Positions 53,722-62,027 of a stretch of DNA of 64,000 nucleotides are shown here, piece after piece. The translations under genes and the position numbers were made by a program. How positions within the stretch are numbered: position 1 is the first letter of the stretch; the number at the start of each line of letters is the position of its first letter. The notes beneath the pieces were generated by a model, which had not been told where the DNA came from, made no database searches, and was given only the letters and a program-made list of their open reading frames with translations. Source of the stretch: Paenibacillus lactis (GTDB taxonomy: Bacteria > Bacillota > Bacilli > Paenibacillales > Paenibacillaceae); NCBI RefSeq assembly GCF_017873605.1, contig NZ_JAGGKI010000010.1, positions 186,001 to 250,000 on the forward strand. Reading direction: 5' to 3'.

Positions 53722-55188
53722 TCAAAGCTTCTTATTCATTAGCCTCCCGGAAGCCCGATAATCGGACAAATGGAAGGAGACGTTGATCTGAAATTGGACA
53801 TCGATGCTCTCTCCCTCGAACGTCATCGTGTAGGTAACCACATATGGCGTTTCAATATAATACAGATTCAGCCGCAACGTCCGTTTATCCAGCCAAGCAG
53901 CATAGGCCACCACCTCTTGCAAAGGCATGGACAAATCTTTATGGAACCTATGCCGCGTTTGCACCGGTTGCGTAAAGTCGAGCTCCAGGAGCTGCTCGCT
54001 GTCCTCCTCACGACCATAGCCCAGCAGAAGCGATAGCTTAGAGTCCCGCAAGCGAAAACCGATTCGGTTCAGCCCTTGCGGATTGTCATTGTCACTCAAT
54101 CCGTAGGTGCGAAGATGCAGATCCGGTACACCGGCCGGTATCGGCCGTATTTCCGGCTCCTTGGAGCTGATGGAAGCTATGGTCTGCTGCAGTCGGGGAT
54201 CGTCCTGAAGGTCCTCGGACTGCTGAATCTCCTTAGCGTCCAGCAGCTCTTCATAAATCAAATCCAGCAGAACCTGAAGGCGGGCCATACTCTTAAAGCT
54301 GGCGTTCACTGCAATGACGATGTTTTCGCGAGGGGTCACAAAGCACATCTGGCCAAAGGAGCCGTCCCCCCGGTAACAGCCCCGGCGGCATAGGTGAAAC
54401 TGATACCCATACCCTTGTGCCCAGTCGACCCGTTCTACGCCTGGACGGTTATCGCTCTGCTCGGATGTAGCAAGCTCAATATACCGCTCCGATACGATTC
54501 GCTTGCCTTCATACATCCCCCGGTTTAACAGCATCTGGCCGAACTTGGCCACGTCTGCGGTGGTAAGACTGAGACCCATTCCTCCAGCCGCGATGCCCAT
54601 CGGGCACGTCTCCCAGGTTGGCCTTGAAATCCCCAGCGGTTCAAACAAGCGGGGCATCAGAAAATCAACCAGACTTTGGCCGGTCACCTTCTCGATTATG
54701 GCGGCCACCATATAGGTAGCGTGCGTGGTGTAGCAATAGCGTTCTCCCGGTTCAAGCTCGACTTCTTGGGCAAGGAACGCCCTGACCCAGTTCTCCTCCC
54801 TCGCGATTGCAGGATAGATGTTGCCGAGATGGCCGGTGCTCATGGACAACAGATGATGCACGGTCATTTTCGCAAGATTCGGTGACACCCGGCCCGGGAG
54901 TTCATCGGGAAAGAACGAGATGACCGGGTCGTGAAGCTCCAAGTATCCTTGATCCCAGGCGATCCCCGCTGCGATCGAGGTAAAGCTTTTGCTCAAGGAA
55001 TACAGCAGCTGGAGGCATTCCTTCCGGTAGGGGGCGCGGTACCATTCGGCCACCGACCTCCCCTCCTTCAGCAGAATAAAATGATTCACTTCCAGGGCCT
55101 GCTGCTCAAGCCGCGTAAAGAACGAGTTTATGGCGGCGGCTGACAATCCTTGATGCCCAGATTTCGCGATGCTGATGATACGTTCCAA
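53722..55188 (-). CDS. Beta-lactamase-family serine hydrolase
   Basis: A 488-residue protein. The N-terminal half (about 10-300) is a class C-like serine hydrolase: nucleophile S64-x-x-K67 (SLSK), a Tyr-containing YCYTTHATY in place of YxN, and a C-terminal H/KxG-like GDGSFG region. The C-terminal 190 residues form an extra beta-rich domain. No signal peptide is visible, so it is probably cytoplasmic. TTG 55188 has GGGGAGGAG upstream. D-peptidase, esterase and amidase activities occur in this family; the role is not determined. Confidence 0.82.
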   Translation of the reverse strand: MERIISIAKSGHQGLSAAAINSFFTRLEQQALEVNHFILLKEGRSVAEWYRAPYRKECLQLLYSLSKSFTSIAAGIAWDQGYLELHDPVISFFPDELPGRVSPNLAKMTVHHLLSMSTGHLGNIYPAIAREENWVRAFLAQEVELEPGERYCYTTHATYMVAAIIEKVTGQSLVDFLMPRLFEPLGISRPTWETCPMGIAAGGMGLSLTTADVAKFGQMLLNRGMYEGKRIVSERYIELATSEQSDNRPGVERVDWAQGYGYQFHLCRRGCYRGDGSFGQMCFVTPRENIVIAVNASFKSMARLQVLLDLIYEELLDAKEIQQSEDLQDDPRLQQTIASISSKEPEIRPIPAGVPDLHLRTYGLSDNDNPQGLNRIGFRLRDSKLSLLLGYGREEDSEQLLELDFTQPVQTRHRFHKDLSMPLQEVVAYAAWLDKRTLRLNLYYIETPYVVTYTMTFEGESIDVQFQINVSFHLSDYRASGRLMNKKL

Positions 55189-55264
55189 CCGTGCTCCTCC
55201 CCTATCCTTTTATATATATCGATGTATTTTTCGTTGGCGTACGTATAATTTCACGGTTCTGCCG

Positions 55265-56071
55265 CTATTTCCTTTTGCCGATGTACAGCAAATGAGAGGA
55301 GATCCCCGCAATGGATGGGTCCCTTGCCATATCAATCAGCGTGTTCAGCAGCTGTTCAGACTCGCCCTTGTCCTCCCATGCCTGCATCTGTTCCTGCGAC
55401 AGCAAGCCGCCGATGCTAGAAGAGCCGATCAAATCGATCGTTTCGAATCCATGGCTTTCCATGAAGGGCTTGATCTCATCAATGTTGAAGTAATACGCAC
55501 CCGTAAAGCGCCCCGGATCGGCGTGATTAAATATCCCGGTCCTGCGGAACCGATCGATCGCATCCATCGTGTTATTCGGCTTCCAGAAATCCGGGAATTG
55601 TAACGACGTCAATGTCATCCGCATTCGGCTCTGGAAAGCAACAAACACCATCCCTTCCTGCTTCGTAACACGGAACAGCTCTCGAACGGCACGAATTCGT
55701 TCTTCTTCCCGCTGCAAATGATAGAGGGGTCCTAACATGAGCGAGGCATCGAAGGACTCATCGGGCAAACCGTTTAAATTCGTTGCATTCAATACATGAA
55801 AGCCGGCGAAGCGTTCCATGAGCCCCCGTTCGGCCGCCTTCTCCCTGGCCGTTTCAACAAGTCGGGGCGTTAAATCGGAAAGGGTGACTTGATAGCCCTG
55901 CTCCGCTAATGCCATCGCATATTTTCCGGGCCCTGCGCCGTTATCCAATACCCTCCCGCTTGAAGGCAAATAATGCCTCATATAATGCCAGTTAATGATA
56001 AATTCGAGCGGTTCCCGATCCAGCCTTCCCCACTCATCGAACCGGGAATAGTATTCAATCACATGTTCCAT
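55265..56071 (-). CDS. T-box-controlled class I SAM methyltransferase
   Basis: A 268-residue methyltransferase: motif I VLDNGAGPGKYAMALAEQGY (about 40-60), acidic SDLTP and the GPLYHLQ motif typical of UbiE/Trm9-like enzymes. It directly follows a T-box leader, whose terminator ends about 40 bp before ATG 56071 (AGGGGATC upstream). Three more minus-strand genes follow with short gaps and no clear terminator, so all may share T-box control. The methylated molecule is unknown. Confidence 0.88.
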   Translation of the reverse strand: MEHVIEYYSRFDEWGRLDREPLEFIINWHYMRHYLPSSGRVLDNGAGPGKYAMALAEQGYQVTLSDLTPRLVETAREKAAERGLMERFAGFHVLNATNLNGLPDESFDASLMLGPLYHLQREEERIRAVRELFRVTKQEGMVFVAFQSRMRMTLTSLQFPDFWKPNNTMDAIDRFRRTGIFNHADPGRFTGAYYFNIDEIKPFMESHGFETIDLIGSSSIGGLLSQEQMQAWEDKGESEQLLNTLIDMARDPSIAGISSHLLYIGKRK

Positions 56072-56112
56072 GCCGATCCCCTGCCTTTTATTCATGGTTT
56101 GTTGTTACAAAT

Positions 56113-56372
56113 AAAAAAAACCTATGCCTATAAAGAGGCGATAGGTTTTCCCTCGCGGTACCACTCTTTTTCAATTCGCTGGACGCCTAAAGAATCCGCG
56201 AATGATCTTGGAACCTTCTGACGGAGGTCATCCGTTAAGACCTACTGAAATTCAGCCTTACCGCTCATGGGTGAGCTTCAGGGCCTGATTGACTGTCTCC
56301 CACCGAAACCGACAGCTCTCTGAACAATGCAGCTCCTTACTGTTCCCATTCATTGCGTTTTCCCTTGATTAA
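56113..56372 (-). ncRNA. T-box riboswitch leader (probable Leu specifier)
   Basis: Minus strand. The T-box core AGAGTGGTACCGCG (56167-56154) is unmistakable. Stem I features are present: lower stem ATGGG/CCCAT, AGAGAGCTGTC then a GGTGGGA distal region and GACAG closing. The specifier region reads CTGAAGCTCACCC; CTC (56275-56273, Leu) is followed by the A that binds conserved U33, while GCT (Ala) is the alternative. A terminator (56113-56149, AACCTATCGCCTC/AGGCATAGGTT then eight Ts) competes with the antiterminator. The UGGU bulge fits a tRNA with A73, as tRNA-Leu has. Confidence 0.92.
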
Positions 56373-56381
56373 ATTTCACAC

Positions 56382-56411
56382 AGTATACCCCTTCCAAATA
56401 ATCCCTGTCAA
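56382..56411 (-). promoter_or_regulatory. Promoter of the T-box leader
   Basis: On the minus strand TTGACA (56411-56406), 18-bp spacer, TATACT (56387-56382), about ten bases before the leader stem I. Confidence 0.8.
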
Positions 56412-56570
56412 CACCCATTTCAATATCCAATATTCCGGGAGCGGATGGTGAAGCAATAGAGGCTTCTACGCTGCTTCTTCCTAATCCCGTTCAATCATTC
56501 AGCTTATATTGCATCAATCGATATGTTAAAATATGGTGCATAATCTTGAGAAGAGAGTTGGTTGGCGCAC

Positions 56571-57125
56571 ATGATGACAAACCTCTATTTCGTTCGGCAT
56601 GCGCACTCGGTATATTCCCCGGATGAACGAAACAGACCCTTATCGGAACGCGGACATCAGGACGCTGCAAGAGTTGCGGAGCTGCTGGAGCCTGAATATA
56701 TTCATGTCCTCATATCGAGTCCGTATAAGAGAGCCGTTCAAACGATCGAGGGGCTAGCGGAACGAATCGGGGCCGGGATCATCCTCGAAGAAGATTTTCG
56801 AGAACGATTATTATCAGAGCACCCCGTCGACGACTTCGAGCATGCAGTCGCCAAGGTGTGGGAGGACTCCTCTTTCGCCTGGGAAGGCGGAGAGTCCAAT
56901 CAGGCTGCCCAATCGAGAGGGGTCCGGGCACTTGAAAGAGTACTGGAACAGTATAAAGGGAACAACATCGCCATCGGGACTCATGGAAACATCATGGTGT
57001 TGATCATGAGCCATTTCGATCCGCGGTTTGATTTTAGCTTCTGGAGACAGCTGGATATGCCTGACATTTACAAGCTAAGCTTCAGCGATCAAGACCTTGT
57101 GGAGGTACAACGGATATGGAACTGA
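56571..57125 (+). CDS. Histidine phosphatase family protein
   Basis: A 184-residue protein with catalytic RHAHS (9-13), SSPYKRAVQT, ERLLSEH and THGN motifs. It is divergent from the T-box cluster and related to the phosphatase at 52318. The start is unclear: ATG 56571 or 56574 fits the family, while AAGAGAG at 56551 is closer to TTG 56562. Confidence 0.85.
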   Translation: MMTNLYFVRHAHSVYSPDERNRPLSERGHQDAARVAELLEPEYIHVLISSPYKRAVQTIEGLAERIGAGIILEEDFRERLLSEHPVDDFEHAVAKVWEDSSFAWEGGESNQAAQSRGVRALERVLEQYKGNNIAIGTHGNIMVLIMSHFDPRFDFSFWRQLDMPDIYKLSFSDQDLVEVQRIWN

Positions 57126-57151
57126 CCCTCGCCATCCACTTGGTGAGGGTC
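57124..57151 (+). terminator. Terminator of the histidine phosphatase gene
   Basis: Stem GACCCTCGCC/GGTGAGGGTC (one G-T), then CTTAAT. Confidence 0.65.
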
Positions 57152-57191
57152 TTAATACGATTCAATCTCACCAGAGCTGATTAAAAAAACA

Positions 57192-57215
57192 AGAAGAGGG
57201 GCATGCCCCTCTTCT
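57192..57215 (-). terminator. Terminator of the PadR gene
   Basis: A 12-bp perfect palindrome AGAAGAGGGGCA/TGCCCCTCTTCT, followed on the minus strand by TGTTTTTTT. Confidence 0.85.
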
Positions 57216-57306
57216 CTATTATTTCAGTCCATATTTTCGACACATTGTCATTTCGAGTTCACTATGGTCGACCACTTCTCATGGTTTGCTTTAAGCTTAT
57301 CAGCTC

Positions 57307-57882
57307 TTACTCCCGTTCAAGCTCTTTTCCTTCCGCTCGATGGCCATCGATTAACTGTAAAACCCACTCTTCGTCAAAGCGGAGCTTCTCCAGTCGATGC
57401 CGGAAAAAGATCTGAATGTAGCGCTGCTCTCCGGCAGGAATCCGCTCGTCCTTGCTAGCATATTCCAACCGTTCTTCTTCATGACGGATTTCATAACGCA
57501 GGTAATCCTTGTATTGGTGTAAAATCAAAAACTGCAATTCCTTGCTAATCATTTCAAAGTTTTTCAATTTCGTATAAAAATGCAGCTCGTAATCCGGGGA
57601 GTATGGAATCGGTTCTTCCATCAGCCGGAAAAAACGAATTCGGCCTTCATCTGTAAGTTTATAAGTCTTTACCTTTTTACCTCTTCCCTGCCGGGCACCC
57701 TCCGGTTGTTCATCGGGAACCTGTTCGATCAGACCGTCTGCAAGCATGCTGTGGATAAGCGGATAAATCGCCCCCCAGCTGACCTTTCGCGTAGGTCCAA
57801 CAATTCCGTTCAAAATCTGATGCAGCAAATAGCCGTGCATCGGGTTATTCATCAATTCGCCGAGTATGAACAATTCGTACAA
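57307..57882 (-). CDS. PadR-family transcriptional regulator
   Basis: A 191-residue PadR regulator. The winged helix is at residues 1-90 (LGELMNNPMHGYLLHQILNG, WGAIYPLIHSMLADGLIE, basic RQGRGKKVKTYKLTDEG wing), followed by a helical dimerisation domain. TTG 57882 has AAGGGAGG upstream. The MFS exporter gene transcribed in the same direction (58037) lies upstream, beyond a terminator; PadR proteins often control such exporters. Confidence 0.88.
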   Translation of the reverse strand: MYELFILGELMNNPMHGYLLHQILNGIVGPTRKVSWGAIYPLIHSMLADGLIEQVPDEQPEGARQGRGKKVKTYKLTDEGRIRFFRLMEEPIPYSPDYELHFYTKLKNFEMISKELQFLILHQYKDYLRYEIRHEEERLEYASKDERIPAGEQRYIQIFFRHRLEKLRFDEEWVLQLIDGHRAEGKELERE

Positions 57883-57957
57883 GCGAATGGCCTCCCTTAT
57901 CCGTTCTACTGCTATTAAGTAAACAACAGTATAACATACGGTGGGCTGAAAAAACAG

Positions 57958-57982
57958 AAAAGCCGCGGTCGCCGCGACTTTT
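57958..57982 (-). terminator. Terminator of the MFS exporter gene
   Basis: Stem AAAAGCCGCGG/CCGCGACTTTT with one mismatch, then TTTTTTC on the minus strand. Confidence 0.8.
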
Positions 57983-58036
57983 CCGAGTCCTATCTATCCG
58001 TTTGGAGGGCCGATTGTCGGCCTATTGTCCACTCCT

Positions 58037-59434
58037 CTATCCCCCGACCTGCTGCTGCGCCATCATATTACGACGTTTTGGCAGAAGCATCACGGCAAGC
58101 ATGTTCGCAACCGCTATGCCGAACAGGAGCAGAAAAACGGCATGCAAACCGGCAGCCAGCTCCGATCTGGAGCTGAGGGATGTCACATGTTGGTTATAAA
58201 TCGTACCGAACACCGCGATGCCGACCGTTTGGCCCAGCGAACGGAACAGCATGCTGGAAGCGTTCGCGACGCCGCGTTGCTCCCAGCCGACGACCGATTG
58301 CACGACAACCGTGGACGGTGTCGCCACGAAGCCCATTCCCAGCCCGATTAGAATGAGGATGCCAATCCAGAATACGTAAGGGGAGTTCAACTGAAGCGCA
58401 ATAAGCCAGACTGAGCCGGCCACTACCAGCGCAGACCCGAATACAATCGAGGTTTTCGCCCCGACCCGGTACATCAGCCTGCCGGCGATGTTGGCGGCAA
58501 GCGGCCAGGCCAGGGACATCGGCATGACGATCAGTCCCGAGCTCGTCGCGGAGTTCCCGAGCACCGACTGAATCCAGATCGGCGTGTAAACCGTCAACCC
58601 TGTCGTAATGCTGAACGTCAGAAAACCGCTGATATTGGTCACGTTCAATACGCGAATCCGGAAAATCGACAAAGGGATCATGGGTTCATCCGCATGTTTC
58701 TCAATCCAGAGGAACAGCATTAAAAATACGGCGGATGCCATGAACAGCCCCACAATCAACGGGGAATTCCACGAATGCTCGGCTCCCCCGCTCAGCAGTG
58801 CATAAAGGAGCGTAGAGAAGGATACGGTAAAGGTCAGCGCTCCGAGGTAATCGATCTTTTTCGCCCGGCGTTCGATCGGTTGGTGCAAAAATAGGACGAC
58901 AAGCAGCAGGGCCGCGGCACCGATCGGCACGTTGATGTAGAATATCCAGCGCCATGACACCTGATCGACGAAATACCCCCCGATCAGTGGGCCTAGAAGG
59001 CCAGCCACAGACCAAACGGATGAGAAAATCCCCATCATTTTGCCGCGCTGCTTGCCCGAGAACAAGTCGCCGATAATCGTAAAGCATACGGGCGCGAGCG
59101 CCCCGGCACCGAAGCCTTGCAAAGCCCGGAACCAAATGAGCTCAGGCATCGACTGTGCAGCCCCGCACAATATGGAACCGAGGACGAATAAACCGATGCC
59201 GACCGCGAACACGGCTTTGCGCCCGAACAAATCGGCCAGCTTGCCGAAAATGGGCGTCGCCACGCAAGTAGTCAGCGTATAAACGGCGAACACCCAACTG
59301 AACAGGTTCTGGCCATGCAAATCCGTAATGATATGCGGCGTCGCGGTGGCGACGACTGTCGCGTCCAACGCGCCGATAAACATCGCCGCCAGCAGTCCGG
59401 CGACGACCATAATGACGTTGGTTTTCGGCCCCAT
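58037..59434 (-). CDS. MFS multidrug exporter, EmrB/QacA type (14-TM)
   Basis: A 465-residue DHA2-family drug:H+ antiporter. Acidic motif D1 LDATVVATATPHI is in TM1, motif A GKLADLFGRK, motif B ALQGFGAGALAPVCFTIIGD and motif C SVAGLLGPLIGGYFVD. GGAGG precedes the ATG. It lies 38 bp after a VOC-family gene, and the two may be co-transcribed. Confidence 0.9.
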   Translation of the reverse strand: MGPKTNVIMVVAGLLAAMFIGALDATVVATATPHIITDLHGQNLFSWVFAVYTLTTCVATPIFGKLADLFGRKAVFAVGIGLFVLGSILCGAAQSMPELIWFRALQGFGAGALAPVCFTIIGDLFSGKQRGKMMGIFSSVWSVAGLLGPLIGGYFVDQVSWRWIFYINVPIGAAALLLVVLFLHQPIERRAKKIDYLGALTFTVSFSTLLYALLSGGAEHSWNSPLIVGLFMASAVFLMLFLWIEKHADEPMIPLSIFRIRVLNVTNISGFLTFSITTGLTVYTPIWIQSVLGNSATSSGLIVMPMSLAWPLAANIAGRLMYRVGAKTSIVFGSALVVAGSVWLIALQLNSPYVFWIGILILIGLGMGFVATPSTVVVQSVVGWEQRGVANASSMLFRSLGQTVGIAVFGTIYNQHVTSLSSRSELAAGLHAVFLLLFGIAVANMLAVMLLPKRRNMMAQQQVGG

Positions 59435-59472
59435 GGGAAGATGCCTCCTTACTTTGTCTCTATATCCTTGGC

Positions 59473-59826
59473 TTATCGGTTACAAACCAAATAGAGGGCA
59501 TTGCCGTCAGGGTCACTGAAATGTACGACTTTGGCGGCTTCGCCTTCTACAGCATGATGGAACTCTACGCCGCGAGACTTAAGTGTCTCGATGGCCGACT
59601 TCATTTCTTCTACCTCCAAGCCAATCGACATGCTGCCCGAATTTACCGGGTCACCCCCATGTTCGCCGGCTAGATGCAGGAGTCCGATCGTCAACCCTGG
59701 TGCTTCGATCTGCGCAAAATGCCCGTCGCTTTCAGGCAACAGCTTTAATCCAAGGGTTTCGACATAAAATTGCTCCGCCTTCTTCATATCCGACACCATC
59801 ACCGTTACATTGCCACTCTTAAACAT
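59473..59826 (-). CDS. VOC-family protein (glyoxalase/bleomycin-resistance fold)
   Basis: A 117-residue VOC-fold metal-binding protein, with strand-helix units MVSDMKKAEQFYVETLGLKL and HFSDPDGNALYLVCNR. The exporter gene follows in the same direction, so a drug-binding or resistance role is possible but not shown. An AT-rich dyad lies at its promoter. Confidence 0.85.
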   Translation of the reverse strand: MFKSGNVTVMVSDMKKAEQFYVETLGLKLLPESDGHFAQIEAPGLTIGLLHLAGEHGGDPVNSGSMSIGLEVEEMKSAIETLKSRGVEFHHAVEGEAAKVVHFSDPDGNALYLVCNR

Positions 59827-59860
59827 CGTGTTTTCCTCCTTATTCGTTTGATCGATTTTT

Positions 59861-59907
59861 ATTATATCAAAATAATATAATAAGTAAACATATTAAATTG
59901 ATATAAT
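59861..59907. promoter_or_regulatory. Long AT-rich dyad upstream of the VOC gene
   Basis: ATTATATCAA (59861-59870) and TTGATATAAT (59898-59907) form a perfect 10-bp inverted repeat with a 27-base AT-rich centre, about 35 bp before the VOC start. It resembles a regulator binding site. Confidence 0.45.
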
Positions 59908-59947
59908 AATAATTACCAAAGATAGCCCCATTCCCTGCCAGCCAAAT

Positions 59948-59975
59948 AAAAAGAGAGCGCCCAAAAAGACGCTCC
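59948..59975 (-). terminator. Terminator of the DUF4256 gene
   Basis: Stem GGAGCGTC/GGCGCTCT with a five-to-seven base loop, followed on the minus strand by TTTTTATTT. Confidence 0.7.
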
Positions 59976-60079
59976 CTAAAAACATTTCCTATTCCATTAA
60001 AAATTCTCAATCGACGTGCGGATCTATTAGTACAATCCAAAACCATGGAAGCCCCGCAGCAGCGCCGACTCCCTGCTTT

Positions 60080-60640
60080 TTAGACTCTTAGCGAGCCGCG
60101 GAACCCCCTGGCTGCATAGTAGGATTCCGCTCCATTATGGTATACAAAGACCGTGTCGTAACGGCGATCGCAAAAGAGGGCCCCGCCGAGTCTTCGAATC
60201 CTTTCAGGTGTGATCACCCAGCTCGATGTCTTCATATCGAAATTGCCAAGCTGCTGCAGCTCCCGGTACTGCTCTTCCGTTAACAGCTCAATGCCCATGG
60301 CAGCTGCCATTTCGACGGCACTGCTTTTCGGTTTATGTTCTTTCCTTGACTCCAGCGCTTCGCGGTCATAGCAGACGCTCCTGCGGCCTTTTGGACTTTC
60401 AGCCGAACAATCATAGAATATGTACTCGCCTGTCTTGCCGTCGTAACCAACGACATCCGGCTCTCCCCCGGTTTCCTCCATTTCATGGAGCGACCACAGT
60501 TTTTCAGGATTTTCTTCAAGCTTTGCTTGTACGTCGGCCCATTCAAGTCCTGGATGGCGGTTCATGTTTTTCTCGAAACGGGCTTTCAATGTTTGGAGTA
60601 GTTCTTCACGTTGTTCTGGCGATAACTCCATCTTTGTCAT
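60080..60640 (-). CDS. DUF4256 family protein
   Basis: A 186-residue cytoplasmic protein of unknown function. Conserved blocks are HPGLEWADVQAKLEENPEKL, GGEPDVVGYDGKTGEYIFYD and SSWVITPERIRRLGGALFCD, typical of DUF4256. ATG 60640 has AAGGAGG upstream. It directly follows a truncated SRPBCC gene, with which it often co-occurs. Confidence 0.88.
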   Translation of the reverse strand: MTKMELSPEQREELLQTLKARFEKNMNRHPGLEWADVQAKLEENPEKLWSLHEMEETGGEPDVVGYDGKTGEYIFYDCSAESPKGRRSVCYDREALESRKEHKPKSSAVEMAAAMGIELLTEEQYRELQQLGNFDMKTSSWVITPERIRRLGGALFCDRRYDTVFVYHNGAESYYAARGFRGSLRV

Positions 60641-60674
60641 GTTCATTCCTCCTTCGCTTGATCTGCCGCATCTA

Positions 60675-60866
60675 TTATCGGGCATATATGTTGCATTCAA
60701 TGCTGCCTTCACGGGCATCGAATGCGTCGATCCGGCCTTCCATCCCTTCCGGCGGAAGCCAGGCAACGAGTGCCTTAGGATTCATGAATGCTCCATAGAC
60801 TGCGTGCGGCGTCGCTTTGACGATTCTTGATGCGATGTCCTTTCTTCTGGATCTTTCCAACATCAT
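60675..60866 (-). pseudogene. Truncated SRPBCC/AHSA1-domain gene
   Basis: The 63 residues from ATG 60866 (RSRRKDIASRIVKATPHAVY... VAWLPPEGMEGRIDAFDARE) match the first half of SRPBCC/AHSA1 proteins, which are normally about 150 residues. After FDAREG the frame ends in an unrelated SIECNIYAR and a stop, so the C-terminal half and its ligand-binding helix are missing. The DUF4256 gene begins 35 bp later, suggesting an internal deletion. Confidence 0.7.
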
Positions 60867-61133
60867 CATCAGTCCTTTCCATATTATACACCGATGAAAC
60901 TCGCAATTTAGCCCTATTTTATATCGAATCAAAAGCGTCCATTTCTTATGGTTTGCTTTTTCTCAGCAATGATAGACTCTGTCGGCTTTAACTTACGCCC
61001 TCTCAGGAAGCGGCTCTATGAATTATTCTTGGCTCAACTGGTGGTTGAATAATATAAAAGCTCAAATATGAAGTTATTGTTCATTGCAGGCAGCTCCAAT
61101 ACAATTGGTTTACTAGAAGGAGCGTGAGAGATC

Positions 61134-61964
61134 ATGAAGGAAACATTAGCAAGGAACATAGCCATATACCGCAAAGAGAAGGGACTTACCCAAGAAGAGC
61201 TTGCACAAATCCTTGGGCTTTCTTTCCAAGCAGTCTCCAAATGGGAGAATGCTCAGTCGATGCCTGATATTGCATTACTCCCTGAGTTATCGAGAACGTT
61301 AGAAGTAAGCATCGATAAACTTCTTGGGTATACAGCGCAGGACAAACGGATTACGATTTATGAGGAAGAATATAAAACACAAGATTATTACTGGGGGACT
61401 GAGCCTAATGATGCATGCTATCAGGTCTTGCAACTTATGCCTCCGACCAAACGCCTGAGATTACTGGATATTGGTTGCGGCGAAGGGAAAGACGCCGTAT
61501 TCTTTGCAAGAAATGGATATGAGGTTAGCGCATTTGACGTTTCTGACGCGGGGATTGAGAAGACAAGAAGCCTCGCTGAAAAAACCGGAGTTCACGTTCA
61601 TGTCTTTAAGGCAGATATTTTGGATTACCGTTTAGATACTCATTATGACATTATTTTTTCAAGTGGTGTGCTGCACTACATAAAGCCGGAATATCGTAAA
61701 GAGATATTTGATAATTATAAGCAGTTTACAAACGAAAACGGCATTCATGTCTTTAATGTGTTTGTAAATAAACCGTTTATTGCTCCGCCACCTGAAAAAG
61801 AACCCAATGCCTATAAATGGTACTCTGGGGAGTTACTCACGCATTATCACGACTGGCTCATGAAGGACAGTTCGGAAATCGTTTTCGACTGCAATTCTTC
61901 AGGGATTCCTCACAAACATGCCATGACTAACATGATTGCACAAAAGATAACCTCGTTTAGCTAA
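61134..61964 (+). CDS. XRE DNA-binding domain fused to a class I SAM methyltransferase
   Basis: A 276-residue fusion. Residues 1-66 are a classic XRE helix-turn-helix (YRKEKGLTQEELAQILGLSF, QAVSKWEN, YELSRTLEVSIDKLLG). Residues about 80-275 are a TehB/UbiE-like methyltransferase with motif I LLDIGCGEGKDAVFFARNGY, acidic FDVSD and ILDYRLDTHYDIIFSSGVLH. The base composition is lower in GC than the neighbours to the left. A strong RBS-like GGAGC lies before ATG 61134. Perhaps a self-regulated methyltransferase; the target is unknown. Confidence 0.85.
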   Translation: MKETLARNIAIYRKEKGLTQEELAQILGLSFQAVSKWENAQSMPDIALLPELSRTLEVSIDKLLGYTAQDKRITIYEEEYKTQDYYWGTEPNDACYQVLQLMPPTKRLRLLDIGCGEGKDAVFFARNGYEVSAFDVSDAGIEKTRSLAEKTGVHVHVFKADILDYRLDTHYDIIFSSGVLHYIKPEYRKEIFDNYKQFTNENGIHVFNVFVNKPFIAPPPEKEPNAYKWYSGELLTHYHDWLMKDSSEIVFDCNSSGIPHKHAMTNMIAQKITSFS

Positions 61965-61992
61965 TGTTACCATGCTAAAATACGTCAAAAAA

Positions 61993-62016
61993 AAGAGGGG
62001 CTCTTTCACCCCTCTT
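61993..62016. terminator. Bidirectional terminator after the XRE-methyltransferase gene
   Basis: Perfect stem AAGAGGGG/CCCCTCTT (61993-62016) with A run on the left and T-rich right flank. It can also end the minus-strand rlmD-like tail. Confidence 0.8.
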
Positions 62017-62027
62017 GATTTGGCCAA

